Of a stretch of DNA of 64,000 bases, positions 42,435 through 51,333 are shown piece by piece; position 1 is the stretch's first letter, and each line of letters starts with the position of its first letter. The notes beneath the pieces were generated by a model. That model was given only the letters and a program-made list of their open reading frames with translations, was not told the DNA's origin and made no database searches. The stretch is from Verrucomicrobia bacterium LP2A (GTDB lineage Bacteria > Verrucomicrobiota > Verrucomicrobiia > Methylacidiphilales > Methylacidiphilaceae). The stretch is from the NCBI GenBank assembly GCA_000526255.1, contig JAFS01000001.1, positions 124,001-188,000 on the forward strand, given 5' to 3'. The position numbers and the translations under genes were made by a program.

Positions 42435-42998
42435 CTACCGCCCACCGAGCTTCTTCCCGCTTTCCAAGAGAGCGAGCAGGCCCGCCAGAAGCTTTTGCGG
42501 ACTAGGGGGACAGCCGGGAATCGTCAAGTCGACGGGGACGACCGCCTCCGCCGGACCGATGCAGGCATATCCCTCCAAAAACAGACCGCCCGTGGCCGCG
42601 CAATCCCCCACCGCCACCACCCATTTGGGATCCGGGATGGCGTTGTAGGTTCGTTCGAGCGCTTCCCGCATGTTGCGCGTCACCGGGCCGGTCACGAGCA
42701 GGACGTCGGCATGCCGGGGAGAGGCCACAAAACGAAGGCCGAAGCGCTCGAGGTCGTAAAAGGGATTTTGGAGCGCATGAAGCTCGAGTTCGCAACCGTT
42801 GCACGAGCCCGCATCGACGAGGCGAAGCGCGAGGCTGCGCCCGAGCCGCCGCTTTGCCCCGTCTTCCACCTTGCGGGCGATCTCTTGAACGAGCGTGTCG
42901 TCCACGGGCGGAGGGGGCTCGGGGAGACCCGAGCGGAGCAAGCCGAAAAGGGAAGGTCGGCGGGGGCGAGGTGCGGGAGGGCGAGAGTCAGAGGTCAT
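42435..42998 (-). CDS. Hydrogenase-like / NuoB-like small Fe-S subunit (HyfI-like)
   Basis: 187 residues from ATG 42998, which overlaps the large-subunit stop by 11 bases. Four cysteines in the pattern of the proximal [4Fe-4S] cluster (NuoB N2) are kept: Cys66 and Cys69 in DAGSCNGCELELHAL, Cys133 in AVGDCAATGG and Cys163 in IPGCPPSP. It should accept or donate electrons at the junction between the peripheral and membrane arms. It is the last gene of the six-gene cluster. The Pro-rich N-terminal 30 residues are extra relative to HycG/HyfI. Confidence 0.9.
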   Translation of the reverse strand: MTSDSRPPAPRPRRPSLFGLLRSGLPEPPPPVDDTLVQEIARKVEDGAKRRLGRSLALRLVDAGSCNGCELELHALQNPFYDLERFGLRFVASPRHADVLLVTGPVTRNMREALERTYNAIPDPKWVVAVGDCAATGGLFLEGYACIGPAEAVVPVDLTIPGCPPSPQKLLAGLLALLESGKKLGGR

Positions 42999-44568
42999 GA
43001 CCGGCGTAGGAGCAGTTAAAGGACTTATTGCAGAGCGGGAAGTCGGCGATGATGTTCCCGTAGATTGCCGCTTCGAGCAGGGGCCATTGAAACCAAGAGG
43101 GATCCCGAAGATGGCAACGCTCGACCCGCCCCCGCTCGTCGATCCGGACCCAGGCGAAGATGTCCCCGCGAAAGCCTTCCACGAGCGCGACTCCTTCCCC
43201 GGGAGAGACGTTCTTTCGGGGAAGGGGAGCAAAGGAGGGTCCTTCGGGCAGTCCGTCGATGATCTGCTGGATCAGGCCAAGGCTTTGCTCGATCTCGCGG
43301 ATCCGAAGCGAAACGCGGGCATCGACGTCTCCTTCTTCTCGGACGGGGATCGAAAAGCGGAGGCCCGGATAGGGGGAGTAGGGGAGATCGCGCCGCGCAT
43401 CGAAGAGCCGCCCGGACGCGCGCCCGATCACTCCTCCGCACCCATACTGGTTCACCAGCTCTCGAGAAAGCACTCCGGTGCCGACGACGCGATCCTGGAG
43501 CGAGGGGGTGGAGTCATAGACCTCCTGGATCTCCGGAAGCGCTCGTGCGATCTCTCCGGTGAGCTCGCGCAGCCGCCGGAGAGCGTCCAACGGAGGCGCG
43601 GCCCGCATCCCGCCGGGGACAATCTGGTCCATCATCAGCCGGTGGCCGAAGCAGGTGTCGGCTGTGCGCAAGAGCCTCTCCCGAAGGATGGCGCAGAAAG
43701 CCTGCATGCGGGCAAAGGCGGCGTCATTGCAGATGGCTCCCACGTCCCCGAGATGGTTCGCCACCCGCTCGATCTCGACGCAGAGTGCCCGCAGCCAGTC
43801 GGCCAAGCGCGGGGCCTCCATGCCGATCGCTGCTTCCACCGCGCGGGCGAAGGCGAAGGAGTAGGCAGCCGTCGTATCTCCGGAGACGCGCGCAGCCAGC
43901 TTGGTCGCGCGCTCTAGCTCCGCTCCGACGAGCAACCCCTCGACTCCCCGATGGACATACCCGAGACGCTCCTCCAGGCGGACGACGGTTTCTCCCGCAG
44001 CTGTGAACCGGAAATGGCCCGGCTCGATGATCCCCGCGTGGACCGGCCCGACGGGAACCTGATGGAGTTCCTCTCCTTCCACAGGAAGAAAAACGTAGGG
44101 GGACGGCCCGACGGCGGGCGCCGACTTGCCCAAGGGAAAGCGGAGCTCCCAGACCCCGTGATCGAGCCAGGGCCTCGGATCGGTGCTCCCTTCCGGCTGG
44201 AGTCCGAAGAGATCCCGGATCGCTCTTTCCAAGCGCAGTGCAGGAGGGTGAAGTTGGCCGAGGGAGGGAAAGCTCCCGTTCGGGCAGCGCAGGGTCATGA
44301 CGCCGGCTCGTCCTTCGGACGCTTCCCAAAAGGCGAGATGGACGCCGCCCGGTTCCCCCCAAAGGGCGAGGAGCGAAGAGCTGCCGCCGGCGAGCCCTTC
44401 GCCTGCCCTCTGCCAAAGGACAGGATCGACGACGGCCTGCGCCCAGGGCCGATGGGAGACAACGAGCGTGCCTTGTTGCAGCAGCTCGGCGAGGGAAGGA
44501 GGGAGATCCCTTCCCGAGGAAGGAGCTTGGGGAGCAGCGGGGAACTCGGCCTGGGAGGAATCGGGCAT
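42988..44568 (-). CDS. Hydrogenase-like large subunit (HyfG/HycE-like), without canonical Ni-Fe cysteines
   Basis: 526 residues from ATG 44568. The first about 130 residues are NuoC-like (LRLERAIRDLFGLQPEG, DPRPWLDHGVW); the rest is NuoD/HycE-like (GHFRFTAAGETVVRLEERLGYVHRGVE). In HycE the N-terminal metal motif reads RVCGIC; here the same place reads RVSGDTT (227-233), losing both cysteines. The C-terminal DPCxxC is replaced by FPLCNKSFNCS with Cys513 and Cys519 at the wrong spacing. A Ni-Fe site and hydrogenase activity are therefore unlikely. This is the defining trait of energy-converting hydrogenase-related (Ehr) complexes. What reacts at this site is unknown. Confidence 0.88.
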   Translation of the reverse strand: MPDSSQAEFPAAPQAPSSGRDLPPSLAELLQQGTLVVSHRPWAQAVVDPVLWQRAGEGLAGGSSSLLALWGEPGGVHLAFWEASEGRAGVMTLRCPNGSFPSLGQLHPPALRLERAIRDLFGLQPEGSTDPRPWLDHGVWELRFPLGKSAPAVGPSPYVFLPVEGEELHQVPVGPVHAGIIEPGHFRFTAAGETVVRLEERLGYVHRGVEGLLVGAELERATKLAARVSGDTTAAYSFAFARAVEAAIGMEAPRLADWLRALCVEIERVANHLGDVGAICNDAAFARMQAFCAILRERLLRTADTCFGHRLMMDQIVPGGMRAAPPLDALRRLRELTGEIARALPEIQEVYDSTPSLQDRVVGTGVLSRELVNQYGCGGVIGRASGRLFDARRDLPYSPYPGLRFSIPVREEGDVDARVSLRIREIEQSLGLIQQIIDGLPEGPSFAPLPRKNVSPGEGVALVEGFRGDIFAWVRIDERGRVERCHLRDPSWFQWPLLEAAIYGNIIADFPLCNKSFNCSYAGHDL

Positions 44569-44582
44569 GGTCGGGGAAGGAG

Positions 44583-46034
44583 CTACCGAATCAGCTGTGC
44601 CGTTTGACGAAAGCAGGTGACGACGACGGTCGGGAGGAAGATTCCGGCGGCAAGCACGAGCAGCATGTGAATCCAAAACGGCAACGGGATGACCTGGATG
44701 GGCTCGATGCGGCCGGTCGGACGGCCGAAGGCCATGCCGGAGATCCGGAGCACGAGGCCAGAGAAGGCGACCAAAAGGCCGAGAAGAAAGAGGAGGATCA
44801 CCCACGGATGGGTGGAAAAACCGCTGCTCACGATGAGGAATTCGCTCAAGAAAAGCCCGAACGGAGGCATGCCGAGGATTGCCACGGTTCCGGCGAGCAG
44901 TCCCCACCCGAGAAACGGATGGCTTTCGGTCAGGCCCCGGATGTCCGCGATTTTCTGGGTCCCCTTGGCCTGCGAGATGTAGCCCACCATGAAGAAGATA
45001 CCCGACTTTGTCAGACTGTGGAGGGCCATGTGGAGCAATCCGGCAAAGTTCGCGAGCGGATTTCCCAGCCCGAAGGCAAAGGTGATGATGCCCATGTGCT
45101 CGATCGACGAATAGCCGAAGAGCCTCTTGATGTCGCGGCGCCGGTAGAACATGAAGGCCGCGAAAAGGACGGAGGCCAGACCCATGGCGATCAGGAGCGG
45201 TCCCGGAGAGAGGACATGGGAGTTGCCCGCGAGGAGTATCTTGAATCGGATCACGGCGTAAAGAGCGACGTTGAGCAGGAGGCCGGAAAGCACGGCGGAA
45301 ATGGGAGTCGGCCCTTCCGCATGCGCGTCGGGAAGCCATGCGTGGAGCGGAACGAGCCCTACCTTCGTTCCGTAGCCCAGGAGCACGAAAAGAAAGGCGA
45401 GATTGAGCAGCGAAGGGTCGAGCTCCGCCGCATGCTTGAAGAGCGAGCTCCAGCGCATCGCCTCGGTCCCTTCCCCAAGCGCCTGGCGGGCCGCCACATA
45501 GGTGAGAGTCGTTCCGAAAAGCGCCAGCGCGATCGCCACGCTGCTGAGCATCATATACTTCCAAGAGGCCTCAATCGCCTCGGGCGTCCGGTAGATCCCA
45601 ACCATCAGCACGGTAGTGACGGTGGCCATCTCCACGGCGACCCAGAGCACCCCGATATTGTTGGCAAAGAGGGCAAGCGTCATTCCGAAGAGGAGAACCT
45701 GGTACATGGCATGGTAGAAGCGGAGGAGTCGCGGAGTGAGCCTGCCGGACGCGATCTCGTGCGGAATGTATCCCGCGCTGAAGAGGCTCGTCGTAAAGCC
45801 GACGAAGGCGTTGAGGACGAGGAAGACCGTGTTGAGATCGTCGACCAGGAGATACCGTCCTGGCTCTTCCCGCGGGATGGCGAAAAGCCCGAGCGCCATA
45901 CAAAAGGAGAGGAAGCTCGCCGCGACGTTGATTTGCGCCGCGCGACGCCAGTCTCGGACGAACGCCAGGAGCAGGGCGGATGCCGCGGGAACCAGAAGCG
46001 CCCAAACGGGCGGGCTGAACGGAAGATGGCTCAT
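44583..46034 (-). CDS. Proton-translocating membrane subunit (HyfF / NuoN-like)
   Basis: 483 residues, about 14 membrane helices. Antiporter-like motifs include VEMATVTTVLMVG (Glu on helix 5), a buried Lys in GYGTKVGLVPLHAWLPDAHAEGPTPISAVLSG, and YSSIEHMGIITFAFGLG. These match the proton_antipo_M family in complex I and group 4 hydrogenases and are consistent with ion pumping. It overlaps hyfE by 4 bases (ATGA), and 14 bases separate it from the large-subunit gene. Confidence 0.92.
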   Translation of the reverse strand: MSHLPFSPPVWALLVPAASALLLAFVRDWRRAAQINVAASFLSFCMALGLFAIPREEPGRYLLVDDLNTVFLVLNAFVGFTTSLFSAGYIPHEIASGRLTPRLLRFYHAMYQVLLFGMTLALFANNIGVLWVAVEMATVTTVLMVGIYRTPEAIEASWKYMMLSSVAIALALFGTTLTYVAARQALGEGTEAMRWSSLFKHAAELDPSLLNLAFLFVLLGYGTKVGLVPLHAWLPDAHAEGPTPISAVLSGLLLNVALYAVIRFKILLAGNSHVLSPGPLLIAMGLASVLFAAFMFYRRRDIKRLFGYSSIEHMGIITFAFGLGNPLANFAGLLHMALHSLTKSGIFFMVGYISQAKGTQKIADIRGLTESHPFLGWGLLAGTVAILGMPPFGLFLSEFLIVSSGFSTHPWVILLFLLGLLVAFSGLVLRISGMAFGRPTGRIEPIQVIPLPFWIHMLLVLAAGIFLPTVVVTCFRQTAQLIR

Positions 46035-46693
46035 CGTCTCTCTCCACGGAATCGCTCGACGACCAGGGTGTCGACCGTGTCGAAGCGCTCTCGGATGCGA
46101 AAAAGGAAAATGCCAATCACGATGAAGGCGATGAGCACCGCAAACGCCACGCTGATTTCCACGACGAGCGGCATCCCCTTGGCTCCCGCAGCGGCCAGGA
46201 TCAGCCCGTTTTCCAAGGACATGAAGCCGATGATCTGACTGATTGCATTGCGCCGGGTGACGATCATCAGCATGCCGAGAAGAATGACCGCCAGCGCGAA
46301 GGCGAGATCCTCCCGGGAAAGGCGGTCGCCCGCGTGGGTGGTGCGCAGGGTGACCACCAGGGAAAGAGCGACGAGAGCCATTCCCGCCAGCATCGTGGGG
46401 CCGATCCCGCCGACGGTTTCCAAAACTTGGTGAATCCGAAGTTGAACGACAATCCGACGCAGTACTATCGGGATCAGGAGAGCTTTGAAAATCAAGGCGA
46501 TCGCCGCCGTGATATAGAGGTGGGGGGCATCCTGGACAAACGCCTGCCAGGCGACCGAAAAAGAAAGGACCAGGGCGTGAAACGTGAACATGTGGAGGAG
46601 GGCAAAAACCCGGTCTTGATAGAGGAGGATGAAGCTGACCAGGACGAGGCTCCCGGAGAGCAGGTGGGCGACGTCGAAGCCGATCGTGTTCAT
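46031..46693 (-). CDS. Membrane subunit HyfE-like (NuoK-like)
   Basis: 220 residues from ATG 46693. About seven membrane helices, including GSLVLVSFILLYQDRVFALLHMF, LYITAAIALIFKALLIPIVL and the NuoK-like RRNAISQIIGFMSLENGLILAAAG, whose buried Glu sits in SLENG. It is expected to carry part of the proton path between HyfB/F-type subunits. It overlaps hyfF by 4 bases. Confidence 0.9.
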   Translation of the reverse strand: MNTIGFDVAHLLSGSLVLVSFILLYQDRVFALLHMFTFHALVLSFSVAWQAFVQDAPHLYITAAIALIFKALLIPIVLRRIVVQLRIHQVLETVGGIGPTMLAGMALVALSLVVTLRTTHAGDRLSREDLAFALAVILLGMLMIVTRRNAISQIIGFMSLENGLILAAAGAKGMPLVVEISVAFAVLIAFIVIGIFLFRIRERFDTVDTLVVERFRGERR

Positions 46694-46718
46694 AAAAATG
46701 AGTGGTGCGCCATGCCGC

Positions 46719-47675
46719 TTATAAGCTGCCGGACACGAAGCGGAGAAGGGTGGCGAGCAGTCCGAGCATGAGAGCCGCTCCGAGAAAATCGGGGATGCGG
46801 AAGAGACGCATTTTGGCGAGTCCGGTCTCGAAGATCGCCAGCGCGATTGCGCCCGTTCCAATCTTGAGCAGGTAGAACGAGCCGCCAGCCAGATAGGCGG
46901 TCAAGGATGAGCCCGGCTTGGCCAATCCCCAAGGTACGAAGATCGTGCCGATCAGCGAAAAATAGAGCAGAAGCTTGAGCGAGGCGGCCCACTCGAGCAG
47001 AGCCAGGTGACGGCCCGAGTATTCGAGGATCATCGCTTCATGCACCATGGTGAGTTCGAGGTGCGTTGCCGGATTGTCGATCGGGAGCCGGCTGTTTTCG
47101 GCCAAGGCGATCAGCAGAAGGGCGGCGAGGGCGAGAGCCATCGAGACCCGCAGGCCGGCCGAGGGGGAAAGCAGGAAGGCCGTGATTGCGGAGAGCTCCG
47201 TCGAACCCGCGACCAGCGCCAAGGTAAAGACCACCAGGAGCATGGCGGGCTCGGCGAGGGAAGCGATCATTACCTCCCGGCTCGCGCCGATGCCGCCGAA
47301 GCTCGTCCCTACGTCGAGAGCCGAAAGCGCCAGGAAGAATCGGGCGGTGCCGATCATGGCGGTGATGGCGATGAGATCGGCCCAGGGCCCGAAGGGGAGG
47401 CCCAGGCAGAAGGTGGGAACCAGAGCCGTGGCAAGCCAGATAAAGGCGAAGACGAGATAGGGAACGACGCGGAAGAGCCAGGAGGCGTTCCCTGCCAGGA
47501 CGGGACTCTTGCGGAAAAGCCGCCAAAGATCGCGATAGGGCTGGACGATCGAGGGGCCTTGGCGGCCGAGCAAGCGCGCCTTCAGCTTGCGGACCGAGCC
47601 GGTGAGGCCCGGGGCCAGGAGAAGCACCAGGACCATCTGAGCGGCTTGTACCAGAGTGGGGCGGACTAGATCCAT
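46719..47675 (-). CDS. Membrane subunit HyfC-like (NuoH-like)
   Basis: 318 residues from ATG 47675, overlapping the end of the upstream hyfB-like gene by 10 bases. NuoH-type motifs are visible: KARLLGRQGPSIVQPYRDLWRLFRK and LALAENSRLPIDNPATHLELTMVHEAMILEYSG. The acidic residues line the cavity that links redox chemistry to pumping in complex I. It anchors the peripheral large and small subunits to the membrane. Confidence 0.92.
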   Translation of the reverse strand: MDLVRPTLVQAAQMVLVLLLAPGLTGSVRKLKARLLGRQGPSIVQPYRDLWRLFRKSPVLAGNASWLFRVVPYLVFAFIWLATALVPTFCLGLPFGPWADLIAITAMIGTARFFLALSALDVGTSFGGIGASREVMIASLAEPAMLLVVFTLALVAGSTELSAITAFLLSPSAGLRVSMALALAALLLIALAENSRLPIDNPATHLELTMVHEAMILEYSGRHLALLEWAASLKLLLYFSLIGTIFVPWGLAKPGSSLTAYLAGGSFYLLKIGTGAIALAIFETGLAKMRLFRIPDFLGAALMLGLLATLLRFVSGSL

Positions 47676-49678
47676 AAGCTCAGCAGAAGCAGAAGGAAGA
47701 CCAGAAGGAGGAAAACCAGAAGGAGATACCGGCGGATCGTGAGGAACTGCATCGGATTGAGCCTGTCCGCGAGAAAGGAAACGATCCTGGCGATGGGCAG
47801 GTAGAGTCCTTCCCACGCGGGGTCCCGCATCTTTACGGAGATTCGGGCCGGGCGGGGATCTCCCGGCGGGGACGATTCGACCGCTTCCCGGGCGCCGAAG
47901 AGGCTCGAGGCATAGACGCGGCGGATCGGCTGCGCGAGGCTCGGGCTCGTGTACTGCGTGGCGGGGCTGGGATCTGGATAGCCGCAATCCCAGGCGGGCG
48001 AGCGGCGAATCGGACGGAACCCGATCCCGCGGACGAGCCCCGCGATCATCAAGCCGGCGAAGGCAATCAGGACGAACAAGAGGAAGGCGTCGTAGGAACT
48101 GCGATTCTGCGCGATCGGGATCATCGGCTCCCAAAAGGGAAGGCTCTGCCGAGGCAGCGCTTGCCCCGCCAGCTCTTGGACCACCGGCCCGAGGGCATTG
48201 ACGACCTGGCCCGGGAACAAACCCGCCAGCAGGCAAAAGAACGCGTTGGCGAAGAGGGCGGAGAGCGACCAGGGATCGGTCTCCCTCGCTTCCGCGGCGG
48301 CCGAGGTTCTGGGGCGTCCCAAGAAACTCACTCCGAAGGCCTTGACGAAGCAAGCCGCCGCGAGGGCCGCCGACAAGGCCAAGAGTGCCCCGACCGCGAC
48401 GATCAGGAATTTGAGCGCCCACTGGGGGAGATTGGGGCTCACCAGGATCGCTTGGAAGGTGAGCCATTCGGAGGCGAAACCATTGAGAGGGGGAAGGCCC
48501 GAGATTGCGACGGAGCCGAGCAGGAAGGCGACCGTCGTGCCGGGCATCCGATGGATCAGTCCTCCCAGCTTGTCCATCTCGCGCTCGCCGGTGGCTTCGA
48601 GCACCGAACCGGAGCCGAGGAAGAGAAGGCCCTTGAACAAGGAATGGTTGATCGTGTGGAAGAGGGCAGCCGTCAGGGAAAGAGCCGCCGCCCAAGGAAT
48701 CCGGTTCGCCGAGAACGCGAGCGCAAGCCCGAGGCCGATGAAGATGATGCCGATGTTTTCGACGGTGTGGTAGGCGAGCAGCCGCTTGAGGTCGTGCTGC
48801 ATCAGGGCGTAAAGCACTCCCAGAACGGCCGTCACTCCGCCCAGGAGGAGCAGCGGGAGGCTACCCTCCCAGGAAGGGGGTCCCAGAAGGTCGAAGACGA
48901 TCCGGATGAAGCCGTAGATCGCCACCTTGGTCATGACACCGCTCATCAGCGCCGAGACGTGGCTTGGAGCCGCAGGGTGGGCCAGCGGGAGCCAAGCGTG
49001 GAGGGGGAAGAGGCCGGCCTTGGAGCCCGCGCCGATCGTCGTCAGGAGAAGGACGGCTCCCGCCAGGCGCGGAGAGAGGGCGCTCGCGCGAATCGAGGAA
49101 AAGAGGTAGCCGCCGCCCGCGCTCGCAAGCAGGCCGAACGCGAGGAGCAGCGTAAAGGCGCCTATGGCAGCCATCGTCAGATAGAGGTGTCCCGCCCGGA
49201 TGTTCTCCTCCTCTCGGTGATGGGAGACCACGAGCGCCCAAGAGGCCAGCGACATGATCTCCCATCCGAACAAGAAGACATAGGCGTCGTCCGCGAGAAC
49301 CACCCAGATCATTCCCGCGAGAAAGAGAGGAAAAAAGGGAAGGATGCGCTCAGGCGAGGATTCGTGGCGACCATAGCCGAGGGCGAAGAGGGAGCTCGAG
49401 ACTCCGCCCCAACTGATGATCGCCAGGAACAGGGAGGAGAGGGCATCCAACCGGAAATGCGTGTGCAACCAGGGGACCCCCAGGGGAAGGGAGAGCGTTG
49501 GCGAGCCGGCGGGAGAAACGAGGAGGGCTTCGATCCCGCAGGCCAGGGAAAGGAGACTGACGGCCAGGGTAGCGGCGTAGACGAGCGCATTTCTCCCCGA
49601 AAAACGGCGCAGCAAAACAGAGGCTATGCTGATCAGGAGGAGTGCTGCCGAGCAGCCAAGGGCAGTGATCAGAGTCAT
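47666..49678 (-). CDS. Proton-translocating membrane subunit HyfB-like (NuoL-like)
   Basis: 670 residues from ATG 49678. About 16 membrane helices with VFLFGWEIMSLASWALVVSHHR (Glu on helix 5), GAGSKAGLFPLHAWLPLAHPAAPSHVSALMSGVMTKVAIYG and LLAYHTVENIGIIFIGLG. The C-terminal part resembles HyfB, with DCGYPDPSPATQYTSPS and a final hydrophobic helix rich in Leu. It is the first gene of the B-C-E-F-G-I cluster. No hyfA, hyfD, hyfH or maturation genes are present here. Confidence 0.92.
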   Translation of the reverse strand: MTLITALGCSAALLLISIASVLLRRFSGRNALVYAATLAVSLLSLACGIEALLVSPAGSPTLSLPLGVPWLHTHFRLDALSSLFLAIISWGGVSSSLFALGYGRHESSPERILPFFPLFLAGMIWVVLADDAYVFLFGWEIMSLASWALVVSHHREEENIRAGHLYLTMAAIGAFTLLLAFGLLASAGGGYLFSSIRASALSPRLAGAVLLLTTIGAGSKAGLFPLHAWLPLAHPAAPSHVSALMSGVMTKVAIYGFIRIVFDLLGPPSWEGSLPLLLLGGVTAVLGVLYALMQHDLKRLLAYHTVENIGIIFIGLGLALAFSANRIPWAAALSLTAALFHTINHSLFKGLLFLGSGSVLEATGEREMDKLGGLIHRMPGTTVAFLLGSVAISGLPPLNGFASEWLTFQAILVSPNLPQWALKFLIVAVGALLALSAALAAACFVKAFGVSFLGRPRTSAAAEARETDPWSLSALFANAFFCLLAGLFPGQVVNALGPVVQELAGQALPRQSLPFWEPMIPIAQNRSSYDAFLLFVLIAFAGLMIAGLVRGIGFRPIRRSPAWDCGYPDPSPATQYTSPSLAQPIRRVYASSLFGAREAVESSPPGDPRPARISVKMRDPAWEGLYLPIARIVSFLADRLNPMQFLTIRRYLLLVFLLLVFLLLLLSLWI

Positions 49679-49867
49679 CTCAACAGGTCCTCGCCGGACG
49701 GAGGAATCTGTCGCCCTGCGCCAAACGCGGACGCGGAGCAACCCGAACGAACCTTGGAGAGCAGGGACATCGCATCGGTCGGCAAAGGAGCCGACATGGC
49801 CCTGCTTGTACGGAATCCTTTACGCGACCACAAGGCGAAAATCGATCCGGCCAGCGCCGACCGGGGA

Positions 49868-51322
49868 TTACGGCTCGCGGAGCAGCAATTCGAGGAGCTC
49901 GTGAATCCGCTGGGGGTTGGCTTGCCCGCGGGTCTTTTTCATGACAAAGCCCTTGAGCGCGTTGATGGCGGCCGCCTTTCCCGCTTTGTAGTCGGCGACA
50001 CTCTTCGGACTCGCGGAAATCGCCTCTCGACAGAAGGCCTCGAGCGCCTGCGTATCCGAAATCTGGGCCAAGCCTCGCTCCCGGGCGATCTCCTTGGGTG
50101 GCCTGGGCGTCTGGATCAGGATCGCCAACACTTCCCGACCCTGTCGGGAGTTGAGCCGTCCATCGGAGACGAGATCCGCCAGCTCGCCCAAATACTCCGG
50201 GGGAACGGAGACCGGTTCCGGAGAGTCTTGGCGGAGAGCCAAGTAGTCGTTGAGGGTGAGGTTGGCCACGGCGACCGGATTGCGGCTGGATCGTGCCGCC
50301 TGCTCGAAGTAGTCGGCGAGCGGAGGGCCGGAGGCGAGCACGCTCGCCTGGTACTCCGAGAGGCCGTAGGTCTCTGCGAGGCGGCTCTTTTTCTCTTCGG
50401 GGAGCTCTGGCACGCGCCGAGCGGCCTCCTCGCGCAGGCGACCCTCGGTGTAGATCGGCAGGAGATCGGGGTCGGGAAAATAGCGATAATCGTGGGCCTG
50501 CTCCTTGGTGCGCATGGGAATCGTCTCCCCGCGCGCGTCATCCCACCGTAGGGTCTGCTGGACTACCGCACCTCCGGAGGAGACGAGCTCGATCTGAGAC
50601 TGGATCTCGTGCTTGAGCGACCGCCGGACGGCACTGATGCTGTTGAGATTCTTGATCTCCCGCTTGGTGCCGAAGGCCTCGGTTCCCGCCAACCGCACGC
50701 TGATGTTCACATCGCAGCGGAGCTGCCCTTTCTCCATATCGACGTCGCTCACCTTCCCGTACCGCAGGATTTCGCGAAGTGTGGTGAGCAGGGCAAAGGC
50801 CTCTTCCGGGGTGGTCAGATCGGCCTCGGTGACGATTTCCATGAGCGGAGTCCCCGCACGGTTGAAGTCGATCCCGCTGCAGCTCTCCAGATGAAACGAC
50901 TTCCCCACATCCTCTTCCAAGTGGATCCGCACGAGACGGACCTTCTTGTTGGCGAGGGCCTGCGCCTCCTTTTGCGCGTCCTTGGGGAAGGAGAGCACCG
51001 GGAGGGTCACCCCTCCTCCCAGGCAGAGCGGCTGGTCGTACTGGGAGATCTGATAGTTTTTCGGCATGTCCGGATAGAAATAGTTCTTCCGGTCGAACTT
51101 GGCGCGCGGGGGAATCGTCGATCCGAGCATGAGGCCGGTGAGGATCGTCTGGATCACGGCTTCCTCGTTGGGAACCGGGAGTGCACCGGGGAGTCCCAGG
51201 CAGACCGGGCAGAGATGGCTGTTCGGCTCTGCCCCGAACTCGTTCCGGCATCCGCAGAAGAGCTTGGTCTCCGTCTTCAGCTGAACGTGAACCTCCAGAC
51301 CAATGACCGCTTCGTATGTCAT
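49868..51322 (-). CDS. gatB: Asp/Glu-tRNA amidotransferase subunit B
   Basis: 484 residues from ATG 51322, where MTYEAVIGLEVHVQLKTETKLFCGC begins; the frame is open upstream. GatB activates and amidates the misacylated tRNA; the Cys-rich zinc site (FCGC ... HLCPVCLGLPGALPV) and YFYPDMPKNYQISQYDQPL are family marks. The tail domain ends FVMKKTRGQANPQRIHELLELLL. It lies 11 bases after gatA. It makes Gln-tRNA and/or Asn-tRNA together with GatA and GatC. Confidence 0.96.
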   Translation of the reverse strand: MTYEAVIGLEVHVQLKTETKLFCGCRNEFGAEPNSHLCPVCLGLPGALPVPNEEAVIQTILTGLMLGSTIPPRAKFDRKNYFYPDMPKNYQISQYDQPLCLGGGVTLPVLSFPKDAQKEAQALANKKVRLVRIHLEEDVGKSFHLESCSGIDFNRAGTPLMEIVTEADLTTPEEAFALLTTLREILRYGKVSDVDMEKGQLRCDVNISVRLAGTEAFGTKREIKNLNSISAVRRSLKHEIQSQIELVSSGGAVVQQTLRWDDARGETIPMRTKEQAHDYRYFPDPDLLPIYTEGRLREEAARRVPELPEEKKSRLAETYGLSEYQASVLASGPPLADYFEQAARSSRNPVAVANLTLNDYLALRQDSPEPVSVPPEYLGELADLVSDGRLNSRQGREVLAILIQTPRPPKEIARERGLAQISDTQALEAFCREAISASPKSVADYKAGKAAAINALKGFVMKKTRGQANPQRIHELLELLLREP

Positions 51323-51333
51323 GGCAGCATCCT

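Noticed and set aside
42988-45564. Reading the HyfG-like gene as an 858-residue protein using all of the open frame
   Set aside because: The upstream 330 codons overlap the hyfF-like gene and have no conserved features. The NuoC-like start at ATG 44568, 14 bases after the hyfF stop, is much better supported.
44604-46238. Plus-strand open frame (544 codons) opposite the hyfF-like gene
   Set aside because: The product is almost entirely charged residues and mirrors the membrane-protein codons of the real gene; it crosses a gene boundary.
48161-50551. Long plus-strand open frame (796 codons) opposite the hyfB-like and gatB genes
   Set aside because: It spans two convincing minus-strand genes, has a charged low-complexity composition and no domain motifs. 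It is an antisense artefact of GC-rich codon use.
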